Assembly: GCA_003554665.1 (NCBI GenBank)
Contig: PWGY01000046.1
Coordinates: forward strand, 1 to 29,559
Length of the DNA: 29,559 bases
Direction of reading: 5' to 3'
From: Bacteroidales bacterium
GTDB lineage: Bacteria; Bacteroidota; Bacteroidia; Bacteroidales; UBA7960
Position 1 is the stretch's first letter; each line of letters begins with the position of its first letter. Position numbers and translations under genes: made by a program. The notes below the pieces were generated by a model. The model was not told the origin of the DNA and did not search any database. It saw nothing but the letters and a program-made list of their open reading frames with translations. Positions 1-7,594 of this stretch are shown in pieces.

Positions 1-69
1 ATAAGAATTTGTTTCAATGAATTCATAATCAATGGGTTTTGGGGCACGGATTACTCCGGAAACAACCAT
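1..69 (-). CDS. Possible 5' end of an unidentified gene running off the left edge
   Basis: Reading leftwards from an ATG at 67-69 there are 23 codons with no stop up to the window edge. The peptide begins MVVSGVIRAPKPIDYE and has a plausible protein-like composition. It is too short to assign to a family. A 23-codon open stretch is also not rare by chance, so this is only a candidate. If real, it would be divergent from the aminotransferase gene that begins at 287, with both promoters inside 70-286. Confidence 0.3.
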   Translation of the reverse strand, partial: MVVSGVIRAPKPIDYEFIETNSY

Positions 70-286
70 TCAAAAGTCAGCGTTAATTGTATTTTAAAGG
101 TACAAAAATTATTCCAGTTTGGTATTGACCTAAACATATGTACAAAAAAACATAAGCTTTTGTTCAACAAGACTTTATCCATTAACAACATCTGCATGGT
201 TCCAATATTTATATTTCTATAATTACTTAACTGGCAGCTTTTTATAGCGTTCTGATAAAAAATTAAGCATTTTTTTGCACTTTTGT
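70..286. other. AT-rich intergenic stretch before the aminotransferase gene
   Basis: This stretch is strongly AT-rich and has no convincing coding frame. It holds T-rich tracts, including one at 271-277 just before the aminotransferase ATG, and the partial palindrome TAAACATATGTA at 131-142. No exact TAnnTTTG -7 box was found in the expected place, so no promoter is called. Confidence 0.5.
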
Positions 287-1822
287 ATGACCAAAACAGG
301 CTATATGACGGCGTCAGAAGCGGATTTCAGCCAGTACAGGCAGCATATTGTCGGAATAGATCAGAAATAACAAAGCCCTTACGGGGAGCAGAAGATAATT
401 TATGCTGACTGGATTGCCAGTGGCCGCTTGTACGCTCCTTTGGAAAGAGTCCTCATGGAGCGGTTTGGGCCCTTTGTGGCCAACACCCATACCGGGGCCA
501 GTGAAACAGGTACCCTGATGACCAACGCATACCATCATGCCCATCAGCTGATCAAAAAGCACGTGAATGCAGGCCCTGAGGATGTGATCATTACCGCCGG
601 CAGCGGCATGACTACAGTGATCAACAAATTTCAGCGCATGCTGGGACTCAGGGCATGCGGTGAATTATCCAGCAGGCGCTGCATCAAAGAATCTGAAAGG
701 CCTGTTGTTTTTATCACCCATATGGAACACCACAGCAACCACACATCCTGGTTCGAAACCATGGCGGATGTGGTGCAACTCAAACCGGGGCCGGGGCTGC
801 TGATTGACCCTGACGAACTTCACAGGCAACTTGAAAAATACCGTGACCGCAAAATGAAGATCGGATCATTCACGGCCTGCAGCAATGTAACCGGAATTGA
901 AACCCCCATACATGAACTGGCCGCGATCATGCACACCCACGGTGGGGTATGTGTGGCCGATTATGCGGCATCAGCGCCTTATACGGATATTGACATGCAC
1001 CCGAAAGACCCCATGAAAAAGCTGGATGCCATCATGTTCTCGCCCCATAAATTTCTGGGCGGGCCGGGAAGTTCGGGTGTGCTTATTTTTGATTCGGCAT
1101 TTTACAACAGCAAGGTTCCTGACAATCCCGGAGGAGGAACGGTGGACTGGACCAACCCCTGGGGGGAGTATAAATACATTGACGACATTGAATTAAGGGA
1201 AGACGGGGGCACCCCCGGTTTTTTACAGGCCATTCGCACGGCTTTGTGCATTGACCTGAAAAACCAGATGGGCACCGCCAATATCCGCGAACGAGAGGAA
1301 GAATTGCTTGATATTCTTTTCGCAGGGCTGGAAGGAATACCAGATGTCCGGATCATGGCTGCCAACGTTAAAAAAAGACTGCCGGTGGTTTCCTTTTATT
1401 TCGAACACATCCACTACAATTTGGTGGTCAGGCTGCTAAGCGACAGATTTGGCATCCAGGTCAGGGGCGGATGCGCCTGCGCCGGAACATACGGACACTT
1501 CCTGCTCAATGTGGATTACGAACGTTCTCATATGATTACCGAGAAGATCAATACGGGGGATTTATCAGATAAACCCGGGTGGATCAGAATTTCGCTGCAC
1601 CCGACCACCACCAATGAGGAGGCAGACAAAATTATCGAGGCCCTGAAGCAGATCCGGAAAAACCACAAAACCTGGATAAAAGATTACATCTATCTGGCAA
1701 GACAGAATGAATACGTTCACAAGTCAGCACCAGCAAATAAAACCGACAGGATCAAAGACTGGTTTACCGTACCTGATAACTGCAACGAGAAACAACCTTA
1801 CTCAAACTCAGACATTGAATAA
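287..1822 (+). pseudogene. Class V aminotransferase (cysteine desulfurase-like), interrupted by in-frame stop
   Basis: PLP-dependent class V aminotransferase of the NifS/SufS fold. Counted from TTG 428, the PLP lysine is K208 in SPHKFLGGPG, an aspartate lies in VCVADYAASAPY, and a cysteine loop RGGCACAGTYGH is at 346-357. The natural start appears to be ATG 287 (or ATG 305). That frame reads FSQYRQHIVGIDQK, then TAA at 368-370, then resumes in the same frame with QSPYGEQKIIYADWIASGR. The peptide on both sides matches the family N-terminus, where YADWxASGR corresponds to YLDNAATT of cysteine desulfurases. A product restarting at TTG 428 would lack that active-site segment. The rest of the frame is clean, so this is either a recent nonsense mutation or a sequence error. 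The substrate is unknown. The 3' end overlaps the convergent START-like gene by 15 bp. Confidence 0.75.
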
Positions 1823-2191
1823 CCGCTGCAATTTTTTCACCTGGGCATCCCACACCCGCTGACTGAAGTCCAGATCAGCATCCTCTGCGTGGTCTGTAAC
1901 GATCAGGGCAACACCTGAGGATAAAGGTTCACTGATAATTTCCATTTGCAGAAAATGCTCCTGACCCGGATCATCGAGCCAGAGAAGCCTGATAAACTCA
2001 TTCTCCTTGTAGTCGACAAGGCGGGCTTTTTGTTCCGACCCTTCCCATTTGAAGTGGAAGACATCATCCTCCAGATCAACCAGATCGGCAAACCAGCGGG
2101 ACAACCCTTCAGGTGTGGCTATGGCAGTATACAAAAGCCTGGGGGTGGTTTTGAACCCGTACTCCATGGAGAATTTTTTAAGAACGCTCAT
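1808..2191 (-). CDS. START-like (SRPBCC fold) domain protein
   Basis: Small single-domain protein of 127 residues belonging to the START-like/AHSA1-type SRPBCC proteins common in Bacteroidota. It shows the typical opening (FSMEYGFKTTPRLLYTAIATPEGLSRWF), a central beta-rich stretch with the KWEG segment, and a C-terminal amphipathic helix (WDAQVKKLQRLF) expected to close the hydrophobic cavity. There is no signal peptide or membrane segment, so it is cytosolic. The ligand is unknown. The ATG start gives the full domain. The gene is convergent with, and overlaps the end of, the aminotransferase gene, and is divergent from the EamA transporter. The family is clear; the function is not. Confidence 0.75.
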   Translation of the reverse strand: MSVLKKFSMEYGFKTTPRLLYTAIATPEGLSRWFADLVDLEDDVFHFKWEGSEQKARLVDYKENEFIRLLWLDDPGQEHFLQMEIISEPLSSGVALIVTDHAEDADLDFSQRVWDAQVKKLQRLFNV

Positions 2192-2258
2192 GACGGTGTC
2201 ATTTGGTCAGCTAACATGCAATATACAAAAAAATAAATGAGCAAACCTGTTTTTAACC

Positions 2259-2290
2259 TTATCCGGCAATTGATTACTTTTGCCGGATAA
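2259..2290. repeat. Perfect 11-bp inverted repeat between divergent genes
   Basis: TTATCCGGCAA at 2259-2269 is exactly mirrored by TTGCCGGATAA at 2280-2290 around a 10-nt spacer. It lies between two divergent gene starts (2191 minus, 2338 plus), so it cannot be a terminator of either flanking gene. An operator or a small extragenic palindromic element is more likely. Confidence 0.6.
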
Positions 2291-2337
2291 CTAAACACCG
2301 CCTTTGTCTGACAACCGGCGACCGCAGCCACTTCAAC

Positions 2338-3267
2338 ATGAAACCAGCACCCTTCCATATCTACCTTTATGCCATCATGGCCGTTGCCTTCTGGGGTGTT
2401 TCCTATGTGTGGACAAAAGTGGCTTTTACAGCTTATGAACCCATCACCGTTATGCTGTTACGGCTCAGCATGTCTTCCCTTCTGATGCTGGCCATCTTCA
2501 GGATCAGAAAACTGGGAGAGCGCGTTCAAAAAGCCGACTACAAAAATTTCATCATCCTCTCCTTTTTCTCTCCGTTTTGCTTTTTCATCGGTGAAAATTT
2601 CGGGGTATACCATGTATCTCCCACCGTGGCGTCAGTGATCATTGCCACCATCCCTGTTTTTTCACCGATTCTGGCCTACGTGGCTTTCCGTGAAAAAGTC
2701 ACCGCTGTTAATATTCTTGGGTTTTTGGTTTCGTTCACAGGAGTGGTGATCATGGTCATGGATGCCGGTTTTACCTTTACGGCTTCACCTGTCGGCATTT
2801 TTTGGTTGTTTTTTGCGGTTTTTTCCGCTCTGATAAATATCGTCTTTCTGAAAAAACTGGCGGCAAAATACTCCTCTTTTACCATCATCCTGGTACAAAA
2901 CATTTTGGGCGCTGTCTTTTTTCTTCCCCTGTTTCTGATTATGGATTTCAAAGATTTCTTACACATCCGCCCCTCTCTGGAAGTGGTTGCTTCAATACTT
3001 GCACTGGCCATTTTTGGTTCGACCCTGGCTTTCATGTTCTATACCTCAGCAGTCCGGGCAATTGGCATCGCCCGTACCGCCATATTTGCCAACCTCATTC
3101 CCGTGGTTACTGCAATTGCATCCTTTGTTTTCCTGAAAGAAGTTATTGACCTCAGCAGAATAGCCGGAATGATGATCGTCATCGCAGGATTGCTGATGAC
3201 TCAGATATCGAACCTGCGACGAAGGCAAAGAGAACGGAAAAATTCCGGAAAACCCATTGTGTTTTAA
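2338..3267 (+). CDS. EamA/DMT-superfamily transporter
   Basis: Inner-membrane permease of 309 residues with about ten predicted hydrophobic helices arranged as two repeated EamA halves (roughly residues 8-140 and 150-293). The first helix carries the usual AVAFWGVSYVWTKVAF pattern, and VASVIIATIPVFSPILAYVAFREKV matches the conserved helix 4 region. A basic cytoplasmic tail (RRRQRERK) ends the protein, as expected for positive-inside topology. Family members export or exchange small metabolites or amino acids, and the substrate cannot be read from sequence. It is preceded by the 2259-2290 palindrome and followed by the tRNA, whose promoter overlaps the end of this gene. Confidence 0.85.
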   Translation: MKPAPFHIYLYAIMAVAFWGVSYVWTKVAFTAYEPITVMLLRLSMSSLLMLAIFRIRKLGERVQKADYKNFIILSFFSPFCFFIGENFGVYHVSPTVASVIIATIPVFSPILAYVAFREKVTAVNILGFLVSFTGVVIMVMDAGFTFTASPVGIFWLFFAVFSALINIVFLKKLAAKYSSFTIILVQNILGAVFFLPLFLIMDFKDFLHIRPSLEVVASILALAIFGSTLAFMFYTSAVRAIGIARTAIFANLIPVVTAIASFVFLKEVIDLSRIAGMMIVIAGLLMTQISNLRRRQRERKNSGKPIVF

Positions 3268-3285
3268 AATTGTTTTATAATTTTG
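3257..3285 (+). promoter_or_regulatory. Promoter of the tRNA gene (Bacteroidota type)
   Basis: TTG at 3257-3259, an 18-nt spacer and an exact TAATTTTG -7 box at 3278-3285. This fits the Bacteroidota consensus TTTG/TTG, about 19 nt, TAnnTTTG. Transcription would start around 3292, a few bases before the mature tRNA. The -33 element lies inside the end of the EamA coding sequence. Confidence 0.6.
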
Positions 3286-3299
3286 CACCACCTTTAGCC

Positions 3300-3373
3300 G
3301 GCGGGGTAGCTCAGGTGGTTAGAGCGTCGGATTCATAACCCGAAGGTCACGGGTTCAACTCCCGTCCCCGCTA
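3300..3373 (+). tRNA. tRNA with CAT anticodon (tRNA-Met, or possibly tRNA-Ile2)
   Basis: A full cloverleaf can be drawn. The acceptor is GGCGGGG/CCCCGCT (closing G-U), the D arm GCTC...GAGC, the anticodon loop TTCATAA with anticodon CAT, the variable loop AGGTC, the T arm ACGGG/CCCGT with TTCAACT, and the discriminator A. The innermost anticodon-stem pair is A-C. CCA is not encoded. CAT may be elongator Met or the lysidine-modified Ile2; the overall sequence looks like Bacteroidota elongator Met. It lacks the initiator three G-C pair signature in the anticodon stem. Confidence 0.92.
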
Positions 3374-3381
3374 CATTCCCA

Positions 3382-3415
3382 AACCTGTTTGCCCTGAGGC
3401 AGACAGGTTTTTTTT
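3382..3415 (+). terminator. Rho-independent terminator after the tRNA
   Basis: AACCTGTTTGCC at 3382-3393 pairs with GGCAGACAGGTT (one G-U) across a short CTGA loop and is followed by a run of eight T. It sits nine bases after the tRNA. Confidence 0.8.
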
Positions 3416-3440
3416 ACCGAGGCAGACAGGTTTTTTTACC
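3396..3440 (+). repeat. Tandem duplication of the terminator 3' arm and T-tract
   Basis: GAGGCAGACAGG followed by T8 and ACC (3396-3418) is repeated directly as GAGGCAGACAGG, T7, ACC (3419-3440). The second copy lacks its own 5' arm, so it can only pair as an alternative partner of the same upstream arm. Confidence 0.75.
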
Positions 3441-3486
3441 GACCGGGTAAACCTTTGTATCGCCCTGAATAGTCAGGGGGTTTATG

Positions 3487-3494
3487 TAATTTTG
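3487..3494 (+). promoter_or_regulatory. -7 box of the mutS2 promoter
   Basis: Exact TAATTTTG, 21 nt before ATG 3516, placing transcription start near 3501. No TTG is seen at the ideal -33 distance. The box overlaps the in-frame TTG at 3492, which argues that the ATG at 3516 is the real start of MutS2. Confidence 0.45.
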
Positions 3495-3515
3495 CCACAA
3501 ACAAGACACATTGAT

Positions 3516-5960
3516 ATGGGGCTGACCTTTCCGGAAAATTTTGAGGAAAAGACTGGCTTTGACCAAATCCGGGAAATGTTAGACCAGCATTGCTTCAGCA
3601 GTCTGGGACGCAAACAGGCGGCCGGAATAACTTTTCTTACCGACAAGCAAAGCATTGACCGGCAGCTTTGCCAGGCAGAGGAGTTCCGGCAGATTCTCCT
3701 GGCAGGGAAACAATTCCCCGGATCCAACTACTACGACCCCGAGGAGATATTTAACCGCCTGCGCCCGGAAGACACCTTTGCAGAACCGGAAGCACTGCTG
3801 GAGATTAAACTGTCTTTAGAGACCATCCTGGCGATCATCACATTTCTTTCCCGTACCGAAGAAAACGAACTACCCGCATATCCCCGGCTATCAGAACTTA
3901 CAGAAGGGATTCACATAGAAAAACAGCTTCCCGGATCCATTGACAAGCTGATTGACGAAAAAGCCAACGTAAGAACCAGCGCGTCACCAACCCTGGCTAC
4001 TATCAGGAAACAGAAAGATGAGTTGTATGTGAACGCAAACAGGCAGATCCAGCGGATTTTAAATGAGGGGAAGCAGCAGGGCTGGATCAGGAAGGACGAA
4101 GAACTGGCACTGCGCAACAACCGCCAGGTGATCCCCGTACCGGTTGCCTATAAACGCAAAATGCGGGGCTTTATTCATGATCATTCAGCCACTGGTCAAA
4201 CAGCCTTTGTGGAACCCGAGGAAGTGTTTGAAATGAACAACAGGATCCGTGAACTGGAAGCAGAGGAAAGGCAGGAAATCGTACGCCTGCTGAAAAATTT
4301 CGCAGATCATCTGCGCCCCATGATCCCGGACCTGAGGAAGGCCTACAATATGCTGGGGCAAATGGATCTCATCCGGGCAAAAGCATACCTTGCCCTTGAC
4401 ATGGAAGCCATGAAGCCAAAGGTTTCTGATCACGCACAGCTGCAATGGTATAATGCAAGGCACCCTCTTTTGTTCATGGCTTATAAAAAACAAAAAAAGG
4501 AGGTGGTTCCCCTGACAATCGACCTGAACCATGATCAGCGTATCCTAATTATTTCCGGACCCAATGCGGGAGGCAAATCGGTTTGCCTTAAAACCTGCGG
4601 CCTGCTTCAGTATATGCTGCAATGCGGACTGCTTGTACCGATGGATGACCAGTCCAATGCAGGAATTTTTCATCAGCTGCTGATTGATATCGGCGATGAA
4701 CAATCATTGGAAAATGACCTGAGCACTTACAGTTCCCACCTTGTAAATATGAAATATTTTCTGGAACACAGCAACGATAAAACGCTGTTCCTGATTGATG
4801 AGTTCGGGGCAGGGACTGAACCGCGTATCGGTGGTGCAATCGCAGAAGCGATTCTGGCCCAGCTGAATGCAATAAGGGCCAGGGGAGTCATCACCACACA
4901 TTATGCAAACCTGAAGCTCATGGCCGGGAAACATGAGGGCATGGTCAACGGATCCATGCTCTTCGATACGGAAAAAATCAGACCGCTTTACAAGCTCAAG
5001 ACGGGTACGCCCGGTTCAAGTTTCGCGTTTGAAATTGCAAAAAACATCGGACTTCCCGGCTATATTCTCGACAACGCTTCTTTGCTCGCGGGGCAACAGG
5101 ATCTTGATTTTGATGTGGAGTTGCAGAATCTTGAGGTCAGAAAGGAAGAACTTGATAACAAGGAAAAGCAGCTCCGGCAGGCAGATGATCTGTTGTCTGA
5201 GCTGATTGATAAATACGAAAAGCTTCACGGAGAGGTGGAGGCACGTAAAACCGAGATTATAAGGGATGCCCGCAGGGAAGCAAAAGATATTCTTGCCGGA
5301 AGCAACAGAATGATTGAGAATACAATCCGTGAAATAAAAGAGGCTGGGGCAGAAAAGGACAAGACAAGGGAAGCCCGGAGCAAACTGGAAAAATTCAGCA
5401 GGGAACAGAAAAAAAATCTTGAGGCACTGCCGGAAGCCGCATCCGGAAAAACGAAAAAGAAGAAACAACCCCGACCTCCGGCTGATGAGATAGATTCCAC
5501 GCCGATAGAAGTTGGGGATGTGGTAAAAATCAAAGGACAGCAAAGCCAGGGAGAGGTAGCGGAAGTCTCAGGGAAGCAAGCCCTGGTGGTGTTCGGCAGC
5601 ATCAAACTGAGAACCTCATTGCCAGACCTGGTAAAGCTGAAAAAAGGAACAGCCAAAAGGAAAACAGCAAAAGGACACAGCAACCTGTCATTTGACATCC
5701 ACGAAAAGGCAACCAAATTCAACCCGGATATTGATTTGCGCGGAAAAAAATCAGAAGAAGCGATTAAAGCACTTCAAAGCCATATTGATGATGCATTCTT
5801 GCTCGGCATGCCACAGATCCGAATTATTCATGGCAAGGGAGACGGGGTGCTGCGACCGGCAATCAGAAAGTTCCTGGCATCGGTACCACAGGTGAATCGT
5901 TACAGGGATGAACACCCCGATCGCGGAGGTGCCGGAATTACCATTGTAGACTTTAATTAA
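3516..5960 (+). CDS. mutS2: MutS2 endonuclease/ATPase with C-terminal Smr domain
   Basis: DNA-binding ATPase of the MutS2 family, 814 residues from ATG 3516, near the family's usual length. The N-terminal core/lever helices are followed by the ATPase: Walker A GPNAGGKS at 348-355, the STYSSHLVNM signature, and Walker B LFLIDEFGAGTEP with D428/E429. A long charged coiled-coil segment follows (about 535-640), then a basic linker with a KTKKKK patch, and a C-terminal Smr nuclease domain from DLRG 740-743 with HGKGDG near 772. MutS2 proteins lack the MutS mismatch-recognition domain. They act on branched DNA or recombination intermediates, and in some bacteria on collided ribosomes. It is transcribed alone and its stop shares TTAA with the convergent small gene. 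Confidence 0.95.
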   Translation: MGLTFPENFEEKTGFDQIREMLDQHCFSSLGRKQAAGITFLTDKQSIDRQLCQAEEFRQILLAGKQFPGSNYYDPEEIFNRLRPEDTFAEPEALLEIKLSLETILAIITFLSRTEENELPAYPRLSELTEGIHIEKQLPGSIDKLIDEKANVRTSASPTLATIRKQKDELYVNANRQIQRILNEGKQQGWIRKDEELALRNNRQVIPVPVAYKRKMRGFIHDHSATGQTAFVEPEEVFEMNNRIRELEAEERQEIVRLLKNFADHLRPMIPDLRKAYNMLGQMDLIRAKAYLALDMEAMKPKVSDHAQLQWYNARHPLLFMAYKKQKKEVVPLTIDLNHDQRILIISGPNAGGKSVCLKTCGLLQYMLQCGLLVPMDDQSNAGIFHQLLIDIGDEQSLENDLSTYSSHLVNMKYFLEHSNDKTLFLIDEFGAGTEPRIGGAIAEAILAQLNAIRARGVITTHYANLKLMAGKHEGMVNGSMLFDTEKIRPLYKLKTGTPGSSFAFEIAKNIGLPGYILDNASLLAGQQDLDFDVELQNLEVRKEELDNKEKQLRQADDLLSELIDKYEKLHGEVEARKTEIIRDARREAKDILAGSNRMIENTIREIKEAGAEKDKTREARSKLEKFSREQKKNLEALPEAASGKTKKKKQPRPPADEIDSTPIEVGDVVKIKGQQSQGEVAEVSGKQALVVFGSIKLRTSLPDLVKLKKGTAKRKTAKGHSNLSFDIHEKATKFNPDIDLRGKKSEEAIKALQSHIDDAFLLGMPQIRIIHGKGDGVLRPAIRKFLASVPQVNRYRDEHPDRGGAGITIVDFN

Positions 5961-6223
5961 TCCCGAATCCCCTCCTCCTCAAACAGGTCAAGCTGATTTT
6001 CAGTAGCATAGGACGGAGGCGGGTCGCCCGGCCGATACCTGGCCACATGATTATTTACCAGGCTTTTTATAAAACGGACCGGGGTTACCTTATGCACCCT
6101 GCAATAGTGTTCCAGGGCCTTTTTTTGTCCATCGGTCAGTTTAAAGCCCACCTGCCGGTACTTGATGCGCTTTCTTTTACCTGCGGGCCGGGTTGCGGAT
6201 TTTGGTACAGTACGATCAGGCAT
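5957..6223 (-). CDS. Small basic Bacteroidota protein, possible ribbon-helix-helix-like DNA binder
   Basis: An 88-residue protein from ATG 6223. A strongly basic N-terminus (KRKRIKYRQVGFKL) leads into a helix-rich centre (TDGQKKALEHYCRVHKVTP, then FIKSLVNNHVARY), and it ends in a proline-rich/acidic tail (NQLDLFEEEG). The strand-then-two-helices pattern recalls ribbon-helix-helix regulators, but I do not recognise a named family. An upstream in-frame TTG at 6292 would lengthen it; the -7 box at 6251-6258 lies inside that extension, so ATG 6223 is preferred. Its stop overlaps the mutS2 stop by a shared TTAA. The neighbour upstream on the same strand is the cysteine desulfurase, but with a promoter box of its own this gene is probably independent. 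Confidence 0.6.
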   Translation of the reverse strand: MPDRTVPKSATRPAGKRKRIKYRQVGFKLTDGQKKALEHYCRVHKVTPVRFIKSLVNNHVARYRPGDPPPSYATENQLDLFEEEGIRD

Positions 6224-6250
6224 AATCAGGCATTTTTTATCGGTGTCATC

Positions 6251-6258
6251 CAAAAATA
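6251..6258 (-). promoter_or_regulatory. -7 box for the small basic protein gene
   Basis: TATTTTTG on the minus strand, exact to TAnnTTTG, 27 nt before ATG 6223. No good -33 element is seen. It lies inside the possible TTG-extended reading frame, which is why the shorter start was chosen. Confidence 0.4.
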
Positions 6259-6297
6259 CGCATTTTACCAAAAAACTGCATTCCCGTGGCAACTTTT

Positions 6298-7431
6298 TCA
6301 GGAGTGGGCGATTTTTCCCAGAACCTGAACCAGTTTTTGCACCTCTCCCATGGTATTGTACCTTCCAAACGATATACGCAGTGAAGGCCTTGATTCATCA
6401 GCACCAAGGGCTTCCATTACATGTGACCGCTGACTGCTTCCGGAACTGCAGGCGCTTCCCGAAGATACACAAACTCCCTCAATATCCAGGCTGGGAAGCA
6501 GCATTTCGGCATCCTCCACTGCCGGCAAAGAAACATTGAGAATTGTTTGCAATGAACGCCCTTGCGCATCTCCGTTAAACCGGATATCAGGAATCTTTTC
6601 GAGAAGCATTTGAATGCAGGCTTCTTTCAGTTCCCTGCAATGCTGCTGGTCTTCTTCCATACGCTGTTGGGCCAGTTCGAGGGCCCGTGCCATTCCCACA
6701 ATGCCATAGATATTCTCAGTACCAGCCCGCATGTTTCGCTCCTGCCCTCCTCCGAGTAAATAAGGAGGGAAAAAATTACCGGAGCGCACATACATAAAGC
6801 CGGTTCCCTTCATCCCATAAAATTTATGCGCACTTCCCACAGCAAAATCCATCCCCAGCTTTTGCATGTCCATGTCAAACTTACCGACTGTTTGCACAGT
6901 ATCGGAATGAAACAACGCGCCGGCCCCGGCACACAATGAAGCCACAGATTTCACCGGCAACAGATTCCCGGTCTCATTGTTGGCATGCATCAGGCTGACC
7001 AGAGAATGCGGGAACCTGCCAAGCAACTCCTCCAGGTGACGCAGATCGATATGCCCGGCCTGATCAACCTGCAGGTAGTGTACCTGTATTCCCTTTTCGG
7101 CCAGGAAAGCCAGTGGTTTAAGTACGGCCGGATGCTCAACCGGGCTGGTAATAACGTGGGAATAACCAAGTCCCAGGCAACAACCCTGCAATATGGCATT
7201 GTTCGCTTCCGTCCCCCCGGATGTAAAGAATATTTCGGCCGGTGAAACATTCAGCAAACGAGCGATGGTACGCCGGGATTCTTCGATCCTGACCCTGGCT
7301 ATTCTCCCCGGAGCATGCAATGACGAGGGATTGCCGTATTCTTCTTTCATGCAGGCAATGACATCGTCCAGCACCCCCTGATCGGGCCGGGTGGTGGCGG
7401 CATTGTCAAAATAAATCACCGGTCTTTCCAT
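6298..7431 (-). CDS. Cysteine desulfurase (IscS/NifS type)
   Basis: PLP enzyme of 377 residues that strips sulfur from L-cysteine for Fe-S cluster, thiamine or tRNA-thiolation pathways. Start ATG 7431 opens with the canonical MERPVIYFDNAATT; a 67-residue upstream extension is open but not family-like. Visible residues include H100 (VEH), D177 (HSDTVQ), the PLP lysine K203 (SAHKFYGMKGTG), the RAGTEN phosphate-binding segment at 235-240, and the catalytic cysteine C328 in SSGSACSSG. The short SACSSG loop is compact like NifS. No iscU, iscA or suf genes are adjacent. This is the second class V PLP enzyme in the window, after the interrupted one at 287-1822. Confidence 0.92.
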   Translation of the reverse strand: MERPVIYFDNAATTRPDQGVLDDVIACMKEEYGNPSSLHAPGRIARVRIEESRRTIARLLNVSPAEIFFTSGGTEANNAILQGCCLGLGYSHVITSPVEHPAVLKPLAFLAEKGIQVHYLQVDQAGHIDLRHLEELLGRFPHSLVSLMHANNETGNLLPVKSVASLCAGAGALFHSDTVQTVGKFDMDMQKLGMDFAVGSAHKFYGMKGTGFMYVRSGNFFPPYLLGGGQERNMRAGTENIYGIVGMARALELAQQRMEEDQQHCRELKEACIQMLLEKIPDIRFNGDAQGRSLQTILNVSLPAVEDAEMLLPSLDIEGVCVSSGSACSSGSSQRSHVMEALGADESRPSLRISFGRYNTMGEVQKLVQVLGKIAHS

Positions 7432-7436
7432 GCAGG

Positions 7437-7444
7437 CAAAAATA
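7437..7444 (-). promoter_or_regulatory. -7 box immediately before the cysteine desulfurase start
   Basis: TATTTTTG on the minus strand ends only five bases before ATG 7431. With the usual box-to-start distance, the transcript would begin at or next to the start codon, implying a leaderless or nearly leaderless mRNA. A TTG lies 22 nt upstream of the box. Confidence 0.4.
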
Positions 7445-7486
7445 ACCATAAAGTGCAGCCAATAAACAATAAAATCAGAGAGGTGG

Positions 7487-7503
7487 TGGCCATATGTTGG
7501 CCA
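7487..7503. repeat. Short inverted repeat in the divergent desulfurase/mannosyltransferase region
   Basis: TGGCCA TATGT TGGCCA at 7487-7503, two self-palindromic arms around five bases. It sits between the two divergent -7 boxes, so it could be an operator, but short GC palindromes like this can arise by chance. Confidence 0.35.
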
Positions 7504-7511
7504 AAAAAACG

Positions 7512-7519
7512 TACTTTTG
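7512..7519 (+). promoter_or_regulatory. -7 box for the mannose synthase gene
   Basis: Exact TACTTTTG. Transcription would start near 7526, leaving a leader of about 70 nt before ATG 7595. The box overlaps the in-frame TTG at 7517, which rules that codon out as a start. Confidence 0.45.
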
Positions 7520-7594
7520 AAATTGAATTTAGCGGAAAATACCATTCGCATTGTAATCAACCGGGGCTGCAAGGCCGGTGTTACCGTTAAAAAA

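Noticed and set aside
3989..5722. Several open frames on the minus strand inside mutS2, the longest at 5016-5543 and 5225-5722
   Set aside because: Low-complexity translations in shadow frames of a clearly conserved gene; no family resemblance and no promoter box.
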